Assembly (NCBI RefSeq): GCF_041080815.1
Contig: NZ_CP160205.1
Location: 5,293,929 to 5,357,928, forward strand
DNA length: 64,000 nt
Reading direction: 5' to 3'
Source of the DNA: Mucilaginibacter yixingensis
Lineage (GTDB): Bacteria > Bacteroidota > Bacteroidia > Sphingobacteriales > Sphingobacteriaceae
Part shown: piece by piece, positions 16,389 through 24,417 of the stretch
Layout: each line of letters starts with the position of its first letter
Position numbering within the stretch: position 1 is the first letter of the stretch
The notes under the pieces: model-generated
The model's database searches: none
What the model was told of the DNA's origin: nothing
The model's input: the letters and a program-made list of their open reading frames with translations, nothing else
Program-made: the position numbers and the translations under genes

Positions 16389-17480
16389 ATGAAAAGTAGA
16401 TATTTGATGCGCGCTGCCCTGAGTGGTTTATTTGTGTTGATGGTAGCATTTACTGCCAGCGCACAACGTCATGGCGGTGGCGGCGGAGGCTCCCACGGTG
16501 GTGGTGGTTTCCATGGCGGCGGCGGTTTTCACGGTGGTGGCGGCGGTTTTCACGGCGGCGGTTCATTTAGTCGAGGTGGTGGTTCGTTCCACGGCGGCGG
16601 CTCGTTTAACCGCGGTACTGCACCATCGGCACATTATGGCGCCCCACGTTCTGTTGGTCCACGTACTATGAGTGTAGCGCCACAAAACAGAGCCGGCTTA
16701 CGGGCCTACAGTGCGCGTCCGGGCATTAATGGCAGTCCGGCAGGTCCGGCTTACCGTGGTGCTTACAGAGGCGGTGTTGGCGTAAGAGGTTCTTACGGTT
16801 ACAGGTATCGTCCTTATTCATATGGCGGTCGTACTTATTACCGTCCGTATAACCCGTTCTATCGTTATAACTACTTTAGCAGATATTACTATCCGCGCTT
16901 AGGTTTCCACCTGGGAGTGTTGCCATACGGTTACTACCCATTTTGGTGGGGCGGCGCAGAGTACTTCTACAGCGATGGTTATTATTACCAGTATGACAAT
17001 GACCAGTATACCGTAGTAGAGCCGCCGCTGGGTGCAATATTGAGCCAGTTACCTGCGGGTGCCCAATCACTGATGATTGATGGCGAACAGTACTACGAGC
17101 TGAATGGTGTTTACTACCAGGCGGTAACTAAAGACGACGGTTCTACCGGTTATCAGGTTGCCGGTAAAGACGGCCAGTTAACCACCGGCGCAGCCGACAA
17201 CGGTCAGTATGATGACAATGGTCAGTATCAGCAAGATGATAATGGTTACCAATATCAGTCGCAGCCCCAGTCGCAACCACAACAACAGCAAAATGTTGAT
17301 GGCCCGCTTAGGGTAGGTGATGTAGTGGGCAGCTTGCCACCAAGAACTTCAAAAGTGAAGATTGATGGCCAAGCCTACTACCTGTCTCAAGATGGTTACT
17401 ATTTCCAGGAAGACCGCGATCAAAGCGGCCGCAAAATATACCGTGTAGCCGGCACAGCCAGCGAAGGTTTACAACAATAA
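16389..17480 (+). CDS. Secreted Gly/His- and Tyr-rich protein, resembles DUF6515
   Basis: A 363-residue exported protein whose function I do not recognise. ATG 16389 gives a clean signal peptide (LSGLFVLMVAFTASAQ). Next come about 50 residues of Gly-His/Gly-Ser-Phe repeats (GGGGFHGGGG type), then an Arg/Tyr-rich stretch (about 115-190), and then two copies of a module: LPAGAQSLMIDGEQYYELNG and, after a Gln-rich linker, LPPRTSKVKIDGQAYYLSQD. The paired module resembles my memory of DUF6515, but I cannot confirm it. The composition suggests an envelope or matrix-associated protein. A terminator follows at 17522. Confidence 0.75.
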   Translation: MKSRYLMRAALSGLFVLMVAFTASAQRHGGGGGGSHGGGGFHGGGGFHGGGGGFHGGGSFSRGGGSFHGGGSFNRGTAPSAHYGAPRSVGPRTMSVAPQNRAGLRAYSARPGINGSPAGPAYRGAYRGGVGVRGSYGYRYRPYSYGGRTYYRPYNPFYRYNYFSRYYYPRLGFHLGVLPYGYYPFWWGGAEYFYSDGYYYQYDNDQYTVVEPPLGAILSQLPAGAQSLMIDGEQYYELNGVYYQAVTKDDGSTGYQVAGKDGQLTTGAADNGQYDDNGQYQQDDNGYQYQSQPQSQPQQQQNVDGPLRVGDVVGSLPPRTSKVKIDGQAYYLSQDGYYFQEDRDQSGRKIYRVAGTASEGLQQ

Positions 17481-17521
17481 GATTTGATGTAGCGTTTTTT
17501 TGAAGGTGATTGTTGATGAGG

Positions 17522-17551
17522 GGGATGATACAGGGATGTATCATCCCTTTT
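17522..17551 (+). terminator. Rho-independent terminator
   Basis: An 11-bp stem (17522-17532 with 17537-17547, gggatgataca / tgtatcatccc) is followed by TTTT, 41 nt after the Gly/His-rich gene. Confidence 0.8.
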
Positions 17552-17574
17552 GTTTTGGGGGCGTTACTGCTCCT

Positions 17575-17722
17575 TGTCATTGCGAGGAACTGCGGAGAAG
17601 GTGGGCCGGGGAGACGAAGCAATCTCGTCGCGTGTAAGTCCGATAGGCGTGTCTGAATGTCCTTCGACGAGATTGCTTCGCAGCGCCTTTGCTCAGGCCT
17701 TACGCTGCTGCTCGCAATGACA
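17575..17722. repeat. Family A inverted repeat
   Basis: Outer tgtcattgcgag / ctcgcaatgaca (the right arm is interrupted by gctgctg) and inner gacgaagcaatctcgtcg / cgacgagattgcttcg pair well. It lies between convergent genes. Confidence 0.85.
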
Positions 17723-17736
17723 CGGTGTAAAGAAAT

Positions 17737-17775
17737 AAAAAGGAGAAGGCTGCCATTGGCAGCCTTCTCCTTTTT
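17737..17775. terminator. Bidirectional terminator after proA
   Basis: A perfect 18-bp stem (17737-17754 with 17758-17775) has a 3-nt loop and A5/T5 flanks inside the stem. It serves proBA on the minus strand. Confidence 0.9.
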
Positions 17776-17793
17776 ATATATAATGCAGATATT

Positions 17794-19041
17794 TTACCCT
17801 CTCACCTGCCCGTCACCCAGTACCACCCATTTGTAGCTGGTCAGCTCTGCCAGACCCATTGGGCCGCGGGCGTGGAGCTTTTGGGTGCTGATACCGATCT
17901 CTGCACCCAGGCCAAATTGGGCGCCGTCGGTAAAGGCGGTAGATACGTTGGCGTATACGGCAGCGGCATCAACCTTATTTAAAAATTCGGCAATATGCAG
18001 CGGGTTCTCAGATACAATAGCTTCGCTGTGTTTAGAGCTGTTGATGGCAATGTACTCCAGCGCTTCCTCAAAGCTATCTACAGTTTTGATAGCCATTTTT
18101 AGCGACAAGAACTCGGTGCCAAAATGCTCCGGCTCGGCATGCTCTAACAAGGCAGCGGGGTAGCCACCATCCAGCGCTGCATAAGCACGGTCATCCGCAT
18201 AAATAATTACCTCTTTCTCTGTTAACGGCTGTGTGATTTGCGGTAACGATGGTAGTAAGGCTTTATGAATAATCAGGCAGTCGAGCGTATTGCAAACGCT
18301 TGGTCTGCGGGTTTTAGAGTTGAAAACAATAGGTGCCAGTTTGGCTATATCGGCGCTGTCATCACCATAAGTGTGTACAATGCCTGCACCGGTTTCAATT
18401 ACCGGTACTTTACTGTTTTGACGCACAAAGTTGATTAATCCCTGGCTTCCGCGAGGAATCAGTACGTCAATAAACCCAATGGCATCCAACAGGGCAGCGG
18501 TGGCTTCGCGCTCGGCCGGCAACAGGGTTGCTGCGTTAACATCAATGCCATGTTGCTGCAATACCGAGTGGATTACCTCAACAATGGCCTTGTTAGAAAA
18601 CTCCGCATCGCTGCCGCCTTTCAGCACAGCCACGTTGCCGGTTTTAAAGCATAGCGTAAAGACGTCAAAGGTAACATTCGGGCGTGCCTCATAGATTACC
18701 CCTACAACGCCAAGCGGTACCCGCACGCGCGAGATGCTCAGGCCGTTAGGCATGGTTTTTTCGTCCAGCAGTTCGCCAACCGGGTTTTCCAGGTCGGCCA
18801 CGTTGCGTATTTCGGCAGCAATGCCGGCAATGCGATCGGGGGTTAGCTGCAGGCGGTCATATTTCGGGTCGGCCGGGTCCATGCGGTTCAGATCTTTCTG
18901 GTTTTCCTGCAATAGTCGGTCGGTTTGCGCTACGGCTGCGTCGGCCACGTCAAGCAAAACGGCGGTAATCACCTCGTTGCTTAAGCCGGCAATGTTGCGT
19001 GCAGCCTGTTGCGCGTTCTCAAAATATTTCCTGTAGTCCAT
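17794..19041 (-). CDS. proA: Gamma-glutamyl phosphate reductase
   Basis: The second step of proline synthesis: NADPH reduction of glutamyl-5-phosphate to glutamate-5-semialdehyde. The 415 residues match the family length. The catalytic cysteine lies in KTRRPSVCNTLDCLI, and the early motif RVPLGVVGVIYEARPN binds the cofactor. It starts 5 nt after proB, forming a proBA operon, and ends at the 17737 terminator. Confidence 0.97.
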   Translation of the reverse strand: MDYRKYFENAQQAARNIAGLSNEVITAVLLDVADAAVAQTDRLLQENQKDLNRMDPADPKYDRLQLTPDRIAGIAAEIRNVADLENPVGELLDEKTMPNGLSISRVRVPLGVVGVIYEARPNVTFDVFTLCFKTGNVAVLKGGSDAEFSNKAIVEVIHSVLQQHGIDVNAATLLPAEREATAALLDAIGFIDVLIPRGSQGLINFVRQNSKVPVIETGAGIVHTYGDDSADIAKLAPIVFNSKTRRPSVCNTLDCLIIHKALLPSLPQITQPLTEKEVIIYADDRAYAALDGGYPAALLEHAEPEHFGTEFLSLKMAIKTVDSFEEALEYIAINSSKHSEAIVSENPLHIAEFLNKVDAAAVYANVSTAFTDGAQFGLGAEIGISTQKLHARGPMGLAELTSYKWVVLGDGQVRG

Positions 19042-19046
19042 ATCAG

Positions 19047-20126
19047 TTACGCGTTCAAATACAAATAATCATAATGCACCAGTGGGCGCTGTTTTTTCTG
19101 GCCAATGCGCTCGCGGGCTTTGTCGGCGCCATATTCGGCTATGCCTAAACCCACTTGCCTGCCCTGCTCATCAATCAGCCTGATAATGTCGCCTTTTTGA
19201 AAATCGGCTTCAATATTTATTACGCCAATAGGCAGTAAACTGGTGGCTTTTTGTGAGGTTAGAACCTCGCGGGCGCCATCATTTATTTTTACTACTCCTT
19301 TGGCAAAATTTTCTGAATGGGCAATCCATTTCTTTTTGCCAGAGGTGTTTTTATTAGGAACAAAGTGGGTGTGAGTAGCTTTACCGGCCAGCACGTCGGT
19401 CAAAATACCATCGCGGGTGCCATTGGCAATGTGTACGCTGATACCTAGCTGCGCCACTTTTTGCGCCATGTGCGATTTGGTGAGCATGCCGCCCCTGCCA
19501 AACTGCGATTTACCCGAGGTAATAAACGAGGCCAGCGATGTTGCCGAGCCTTCAATCCGTTCAATTACCTTGGTGCCAGGCGTTTTTGGGTCGCCATCAT
19601 AAATGCCATCCACGTTGCTGAGGATAATAAGTGCCTGGGCGTTCAGCATAGAGGCAATCAAACCGGCCAGTTCATCATTATCGGTAAACATCAGCTCGGT
19701 TACAGATACCACGTCATTCTCGTTCACCACCGGGATTACGCCATGCTGCAGCAAGATCTCCAAACAGTTTTTCATGTTGAGATAATGCATGCGGTCACGA
19801 AAATCCTCTTTGGTTACCAACACCTGCGAGCACAGCAGTTGGTATTTCTCAAACAGATGCGAGTAGGTATTGATGAGCTTTACCTGCCCGATTGATGCCA
19901 GCAACTGGCGTGTGGCCACGGCGTTTACTTTCTCATCAATTGTAATCAAACTACGGCCTGAGGCTACAGCTCCTGACGACACCAGGATCACCTCGCGCCC
20001 CTGCTTTTTAATGGCAGCAATTTGATCTACCAGGTGACTGATACGCGCACCATCAGGCAATCCATTTTTTTGTGTGAGCACATTGGAGCCTATTTTAATG
20101 ATAACGCGTTGATACTGGTGAGACAT
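19047..20126 (-). CDS. proB: Glutamate 5-kinase
   Basis: The first, feedback-regulated step of proline synthesis, phosphorylating glutamate with ATP. The 359 residues hold an amino-acid-kinase domain (VIIKIGSNVLTQKNG, LVSSGAVASGRS, PVVNENDVVS) and a C-terminal PUA domain from about residue 275 (KGVVKINDGAREVLTSQKA). The open frame extends 7 residues further, but MSHQYQRVIIKIGS at 20126 fits the family better. Confidence 0.96.
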   Translation of the reverse strand: MSHQYQRVIIKIGSNVLTQKNGLPDGARISHLVDQIAAIKKQGREVILVSSGAVASGRSLITIDEKVNAVATRQLLASIGQVKLINTYSHLFEKYQLLCSQVLVTKEDFRDRMHYLNMKNCLEILLQHGVIPVVNENDVVSVTELMFTDNDELAGLIASMLNAQALIILSNVDGIYDGDPKTPGTKVIERIEGSATSLASFITSGKSQFGRGGMLTKSHMAQKVAQLGISVHIANGTRDGILTDVLAGKATHTHFVPNKNTSGKKKWIAHSENFAKGVVKINDGAREVLTSQKATSLLPIGVINIEADFQKGDIIRLIDEQGRQVGLGIAEYGADKARERIGQKKQRPLVHYDYLYLNA

Positions 20127-20228
20127 AAGGCCGCTAATATACGCCAAATGCTACTAAAATTGAAGGCTGAACGGGCACGGAACGGCGTTTAAGTATCACT
20201 TTCGCGTCATTTAAACAAGCGCAAGCCT

Positions 20229-20236
20229 TATCTTTA
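20229..20236 (+). promoter_or_regulatory. -7-like promoter box, possibly leaderless
   Basis: TATCTTTA (one mismatch to TAnnTTTG) ends 5 nt before the ATG at 20242, in the 115-bp divergent gap with proB. Confidence 0.35.
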
Positions 20237-20241
20237 CCACT

Positions 20242-21336
20242 ATGCAGAAAAGAACCGGCAAAGGTAAAATGCCACGAGCGGCAAAAACGGCACTGATATT
20301 ATTGGCCGTTATTTTGGCGCTGGTGTTGTTAATGCAAAGTCCGTCGCTTACAGAGCAGCTTTACTCCAACGGTATCTATCATTTGTTTTGCTGGGTGCTG
20401 CGACCGCTTACCTGTATCTTTCCTTTTAGTTTGGGCGATGTGTTTTATGTGGTGCTGATACTCTATATCATGGTCGGCATAGTCCACTTCTTTAGATACT
20501 TGTTCACTAAACGCCACGCTGAGCTAAGGAAGCTGCTGCTAAAAGGCGTAGTGGTTTTTGAATTGGCCTGGCTGGCTTTTTACTGTTTTTGGGGGATGAA
20601 TTATTACCGTCCGGCGGCGGCAGAGCTGCTCGATCTGAAGGATACTTCTTACCGGATGGAGGATGTGGTTAAAGTAACTAGTCTGATTATTGACAGCGCC
20701 AACGCTTGTCGCGCCCAGCTAACACCAGCCGAACTGGCCGACAAAGACAATAATTTCTATAATACATCGCTGGTGGCGGTTAAGAATTTATCGGCCATCT
20801 CTCCAAAATTTCAAACCATTTTGCCGCGATTAAAACCCTCGATGATTAGTTTGATAATTAGCTATATGGGTACATCCGGCTATTATAACCCATTCACCTC
20901 AGAAGCACAGATCAATACGCTGATGCCATCATTTGAAAAGCCGTTTGTGGCCTGCCATGAGCTGAGCCACCAAACCGGTTGGGGGCGCGAGGATGAAGCT
21001 AATTTTGCCGGATACCTGGCCGGCACGCAATCAAACGATAAGTTGCTGCGCTACTCCAGCTATTACGCCGGTATTGAAGAATTTATGCGATACCTGCGCC
21101 TGCGCGATACCATTGCACATAAGGTGTTGGTAAAACGAATTTCGCCCCTGGTAATACTGGATTTTAAGGCCGATAGCGCGCATTGGGCAAAATATCAGGG
21201 TAATGCCTCAATGGTATCGGGACTGTTTTATGACCGGTTTTTGAAAATGAACAATCAGCCGCACGGGTTACATACCTACAACCGCATGATCCGGCTTACC
21301 ATGGCCTGGTACCGGCGCAGGTATCATATTTGGTAA
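20242..21336 (+). CDS. DUF3810 domain-containing membrane protein, metallopeptidase-like
   Basis: A 364-residue protein with three N-terminal membrane helices (about 14-32, 45-75 and 95-115) and a soluble C-terminal part. The segment CHELSHQTGWGREDEANFAG contains an H-E-x-x-H zinc-binding motif (HELSH) with a downstream Glu, the hallmark of gluzincin-like peptidases. This matches the Bacteroidota DUF3810 family. The substrate is unknown. It is divergent from proB and followed by a strong terminator. Confidence 0.88.
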   Translation: MQKRTGKGKMPRAAKTALILLAVILALVLLMQSPSLTEQLYSNGIYHLFCWVLRPLTCIFPFSLGDVFYVVLILYIMVGIVHFFRYLFTKRHAELRKLLLKGVVVFELAWLAFYCFWGMNYYRPAAAELLDLKDTSYRMEDVVKVTSLIIDSANACRAQLTPAELADKDNNFYNTSLVAVKNLSAISPKFQTILPRLKPSMISLIISYMGTSGYYNPFTSEAQINTLMPSFEKPFVACHELSHQTGWGREDEANFAGYLAGTQSNDKLLRYSSYYAGIEEFMRYLRLRDTIAHKVLVKRISPLVILDFKADSAHWAKYQGNASMVSGLFYDRFLKMNNQPHGLHTYNRMIRLTMAWYRRRYHIW

Positions 21337-21525
21337 GGTTGTTTTATTCGCTCCTTTCTATAGGGGAAATTTATTTACAATTTAATTACAAATTATTGTT
21401 TTACAGGAATTTATAGTGCCGATATTTGTAGTTGGGTAATGATTTTAATTCGGTAATTTAATTTCGCCGAAAATTGGTAAATTATCACTCAAAACCGGGA
21501 CTTCAGGATATATAAAAAAATGCCA

Positions 21526-21560
21526 AGCCCCTGCGGTAATACTGCAGGGGCTCTTTTTTT
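21526..21560. terminator. Bidirectional terminator between convergent genes
   Basis: Stem agcccctgcggt / actgcaggggct (21526-21537 with 21541-21552, one G-T pair) has a T-run at 21554-21560 and an A-run on the other side (21514-21520). Confidence 0.88.
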
Positions 21561-21589
21561 AAAACAATAAACTAAAACTATAAAACAGA

Positions 21590-22798
21590 TTATATAAAAT
21601 CTAACCCGGCAAAATTGCGGGTAAGTATGGCGCTGTTATCTACCTCCAGCCATTTGGTAAGCAGGGTGGCGTATACATCTCTGAAATCTACTTTAAATTT
21701 AAGGTCGCCGCTGTCCAGATCGGTCAGGCTGGGGGCATCGTTATAAATACCGGCTTTGGCTAGTTTGCCGCCAAAAACAAACACGTTGTTGGCTGTGCCG
21801 TGATCGGTGCCGTTGCTGGCGTTTTGCTCTACCCGGCGACCAAACTCGCTGAAAGTCATAATCAGTGTATCGTCCAGTTTGCCGGTGGCTTTCAGGTCTT
21901 TTACAAAGGCGGCTACAGCATCAGCATAAACCTTCAACTGACGGCCCTGCTGGTCCATTTGGCCCACGTGGGTATCAAAGCCACCTAATGAAACGTAGTA
22001 AATCCGGGTATCTAGTCCGGAGTTGATGAATTTCGAAACATTCTTTAATTCATTGGCAAAGCCAGTGGCCGGGTAAGTGGCGGTAACGTTATAAGTTTTT
22101 GATGTTTTCTGTATGTAATCTGCCGATGAGTAGGTTTCTATCATGGTTTTATACAGATAGCCCAGGTTGTCTTCGCTTAAGTGCTCGGCAGCGTGCTGCT
22201 GCTGGATCAGGTTTTTAAAGAAGGGCTCGCGCGTGGTTTGGAAAAGACGGTTAGGGTCTTGCACGGCAATGCCTTTGAGCTTTTCGCCCTTCATGGCCAG
22301 CGAGAGCGTATCGTCTACCTCAATAACCAGGTAAGGCGTTTGTGCCGCTTTGTTATTTGCATCGAGATACCGGCCAATCCATCCGGTAGTTAAGAACTGG
22401 TTGGCATCGCTGGCTGTTTGCCAGATATCCATAGACCGAAAGTGTGATCGGTCCGGATTTGGGTAGCCTACCGCATTGATCACGCTCATCCATCCCTGGT
22501 CATATAATTCCTTTAGGGCGGCTAAGTTAGGATTGAGGCCCTGCATGTCATTCAGCGCTATAACGTTGGGTTGCTGTATGGCAATAGTCTTGCGTTTCTG
22601 GTAGTAAATATCATCGCAATAGGGCACAACGGTATTCAGTCCGTCGTTACCGCCTGAAAGCTGGATAACCACCAGATTTTTAAAACCGCTGAGTTGCGAG
22701 CCATCGGCAGCAAAAGCTTCAAATGGCTTTAGAAAAGCCGGCATCATTAAAGCGGTTGACGCCAGCGCGGTTTTCTTTAAAAACTCCCTTCTTTCCAT
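21590..22798 (-). CDS. DUF1501 domain-containing exported protein
   Basis: A 402-residue protein of the sulfatase-like DUF1501 family. The N-terminus MERREFLKKTALASTALMMP is a Tat-type signal with paired Arg followed by a hydrophobic stretch. Family segments include VIQLSGGNDGLNTVVPYCDD, HFRSMDIWQTAS and TFSEFGRRVEQNASNGTDHG, the last with likely metal-binding His/Asp. DUF1501 and DUF1800 genes are commonly adjacent, as here; the joint function is not established. It follows the DUF1800 gene on the same strand after 108 bp filled by a palindromic repeat. Confidence 0.92.
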   Translation of the reverse strand: MERREFLKKTALASTALMMPAFLKPFEAFAADGSQLSGFKNLVVIQLSGGNDGLNTVVPYCDDIYYQKRKTIAIQQPNVIALNDMQGLNPNLAALKELYDQGWMSVINAVGYPNPDRSHFRSMDIWQTASDANQFLTTGWIGRYLDANNKAAQTPYLVIEVDDTLSLAMKGEKLKGIAVQDPNRLFQTTREPFFKNLIQQQHAAEHLSEDNLGYLYKTMIETYSSADYIQKTSKTYNVTATYPATGFANELKNVSKFINSGLDTRIYYVSLGGFDTHVGQMDQQGRQLKVYADAVAAFVKDLKATGKLDDTLIMTFSEFGRRVEQNASNGTDHGTANNVFVFGGKLAKAGIYNDAPSLTDLDSGDLKFKVDFRDVYATLLTKWLEVDNSAILTRNFAGLDFI

Positions 22799-22811
22799 GC
22801 AATTTTATATT

Positions 22812-22905
22812 TAATGAGTGAAGGAGTGAGTTGTGAATGAGTGAATAAAAGCAATCACTCATTCGCTCATTCACAATTCACTCATTGATTGAATTCACTC
22901 ATTCG
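22812..22905. repeat. Family F inverted repeat (gaatgagtgaa type)
   Basis: Arms ttgtgaatgagtgaat and attcgctcattcacaa pair, flanked by repeated gagtga/tcactc units. It lies between the DUF1800 and DUF1501 genes. A second copy is at 54443-54540. Confidence 0.8.
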
Positions 22906-22906
22906 C

Positions 22907-24289
22907 TTAACATAACTGATACTCTGGTGTTGATACCACCTGTATCAACATGGTTTTTATATCTGGTGCACTGTTTACTTCGTCTAATACCCGGGCAGAC
23001 ATGGTTGGTTCCAGCATAAACTGGGCGATCTCCGGATGCGGTGTTTTTAGCGGGATCTTCTGGAAAAACCTGTCCCAGTCTGGCACCGTAAGCGTGCGTT
23101 TAATTACATTGAACTGCTGCCTTTTGGTGGCGGCCAGGTATGCCTGGTCTTCGGGTGTTGGCTTGCCGTTAAAATCAATTATTCCGGCGCTAAGTATAGT
23201 GCTGGGTATCTTCATGCGGTACATGAGCGATGAGCTGTCAATCCAGCTGCGCCCGCCCGGCCAGCCGGCCACGTTTGGCGGCCGGAACAATACCTGCCCC
23301 AATGTGCGCTGAAACTGCATCAGCACATCAGGGTTTTGATAATTCACATAAAACTGGCGATTCAATCCCACCAGAAACTCCACCGGCGATTTGATGAGGT
23401 TGCCAATGTTCTTATCGTCATAAAACCAATCGGCCGTAAAAACAAATTCCAACAGTGGCGTAATCTCGTAGTTGTTTTTGTAAAACAGATCGGCCATCTG
23501 GCTAATGTGTCCATCATCTGGTATATCATTTACCAGATAACGGTACAGCTTGGTGCAGATATACTTTGCCGTAACCGGGTTTTTGATGATGATATCGATG
23601 ATGTCTTCGCCGCAAAAATTGGCCTGGTTACCCAAAAAAGTTTTAACGCCTGTATCATGCACGCCCGGCCTGAAAACAAACGAGGCCGTTTTGCCATCAT
23701 ACTGCCAGCCGGTAAATGCCCGGGCCGACTCTTTAATGTCCTGCTCGGTATAATTGCCGCGCCCCATGGTGAAAAGCTCCATCAGTTCGCGAGCAAAATT
23801 CTCATTCGGGTGGTTTTTAACGTTTTGCTGATTGTTCAAAAACTGCAGCATGCCCGGTGCTTGTGATACCTGGATGAGCATGGTTTTGAAATTTCCCAGT
23901 GCATTGGCGCGCTCAATATTATTCAGCTGTTGCTCATAATAAGAGTTGCCAATGTTACAGGCAAAATGGTTGTGCCAAAACAGCGTCATCTTCTCGCGCA
24001 GCTGCGCATCACTGGTAGACATTTGCTGCATCCATGTATTGTTAAGGGCTTTCTCCTGCTTGTTGCGCTCCTCTTGTATGGCTTTCTTTTCGTCTTCTGA
24101 TTGATTGGGATGGTAACGTAAATCCAGGTTCTCTGTCACCACCTTGATGTTTTGTATCTGCACAGATGCCTCAAAAAGTTTTTTTGCGGCTTTTTTTACA
24201 GACCAATTTTCATGCTGATGCAAATCTTCAAACCGGATACCAAAGCCAGCACGGGCATATAGGTGTTTTATTTGCCTGGAATTGTTCAT
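22907..24289 (-). CDS. DUF1800 domain-containing protein
   Basis: A 460-residue protein typical of the DUF1800 family, often found beside DUF1501 genes. Recognisable blocks are KHLYARAGFGIRFEDL at the start, MTLFWHNHFACNIGN, NENFARELMELFTMGRGNYT, ARAFTGWQYDG and FRPPNVAGWPGGRSWIDSS. No clear signal peptide is visible. The biochemical role is not known; pairing with an exported DUF1501 protein suggests envelope location. It is the first gene of the pair. Confidence 0.92.
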   Translation of the reverse strand: MNNSRQIKHLYARAGFGIRFEDLHQHENWSVKKAAKKLFEASVQIQNIKVVTENLDLRYHPNQSEDEKKAIQEERNKQEKALNNTWMQQMSTSDAQLREKMTLFWHNHFACNIGNSYYEQQLNNIERANALGNFKTMLIQVSQAPGMLQFLNNQQNVKNHPNENFARELMELFTMGRGNYTEQDIKESARAFTGWQYDGKTASFVFRPGVHDTGVKTFLGNQANFCGEDIIDIIIKNPVTAKYICTKLYRYLVNDIPDDGHISQMADLFYKNNYEITPLLEFVFTADWFYDDKNIGNLIKSPVEFLVGLNRQFYVNYQNPDVLMQFQRTLGQVLFRPPNVAGWPGGRSWIDSSSLMYRMKIPSTILSAGIIDFNGKPTPEDQAYLAATKRQQFNVIKRTLTVPDWDRFFQKIPLKTPHPEIAQFMLEPTMSARVLDEVNSAPDIKTMLIQVVSTPEYQLC

Positions 24290-24417
24290 AGATGCAGGGG
24301 TATTAAATACTAAGACTCTGTATGTTAGAAAAAGTTTGAAAAATTTTGATTAATAAATCAGTCAGAATTTATTGTTTAGTATTACTTTTAATACAGATTG
24401 ACCAAATCTTAATCGCA

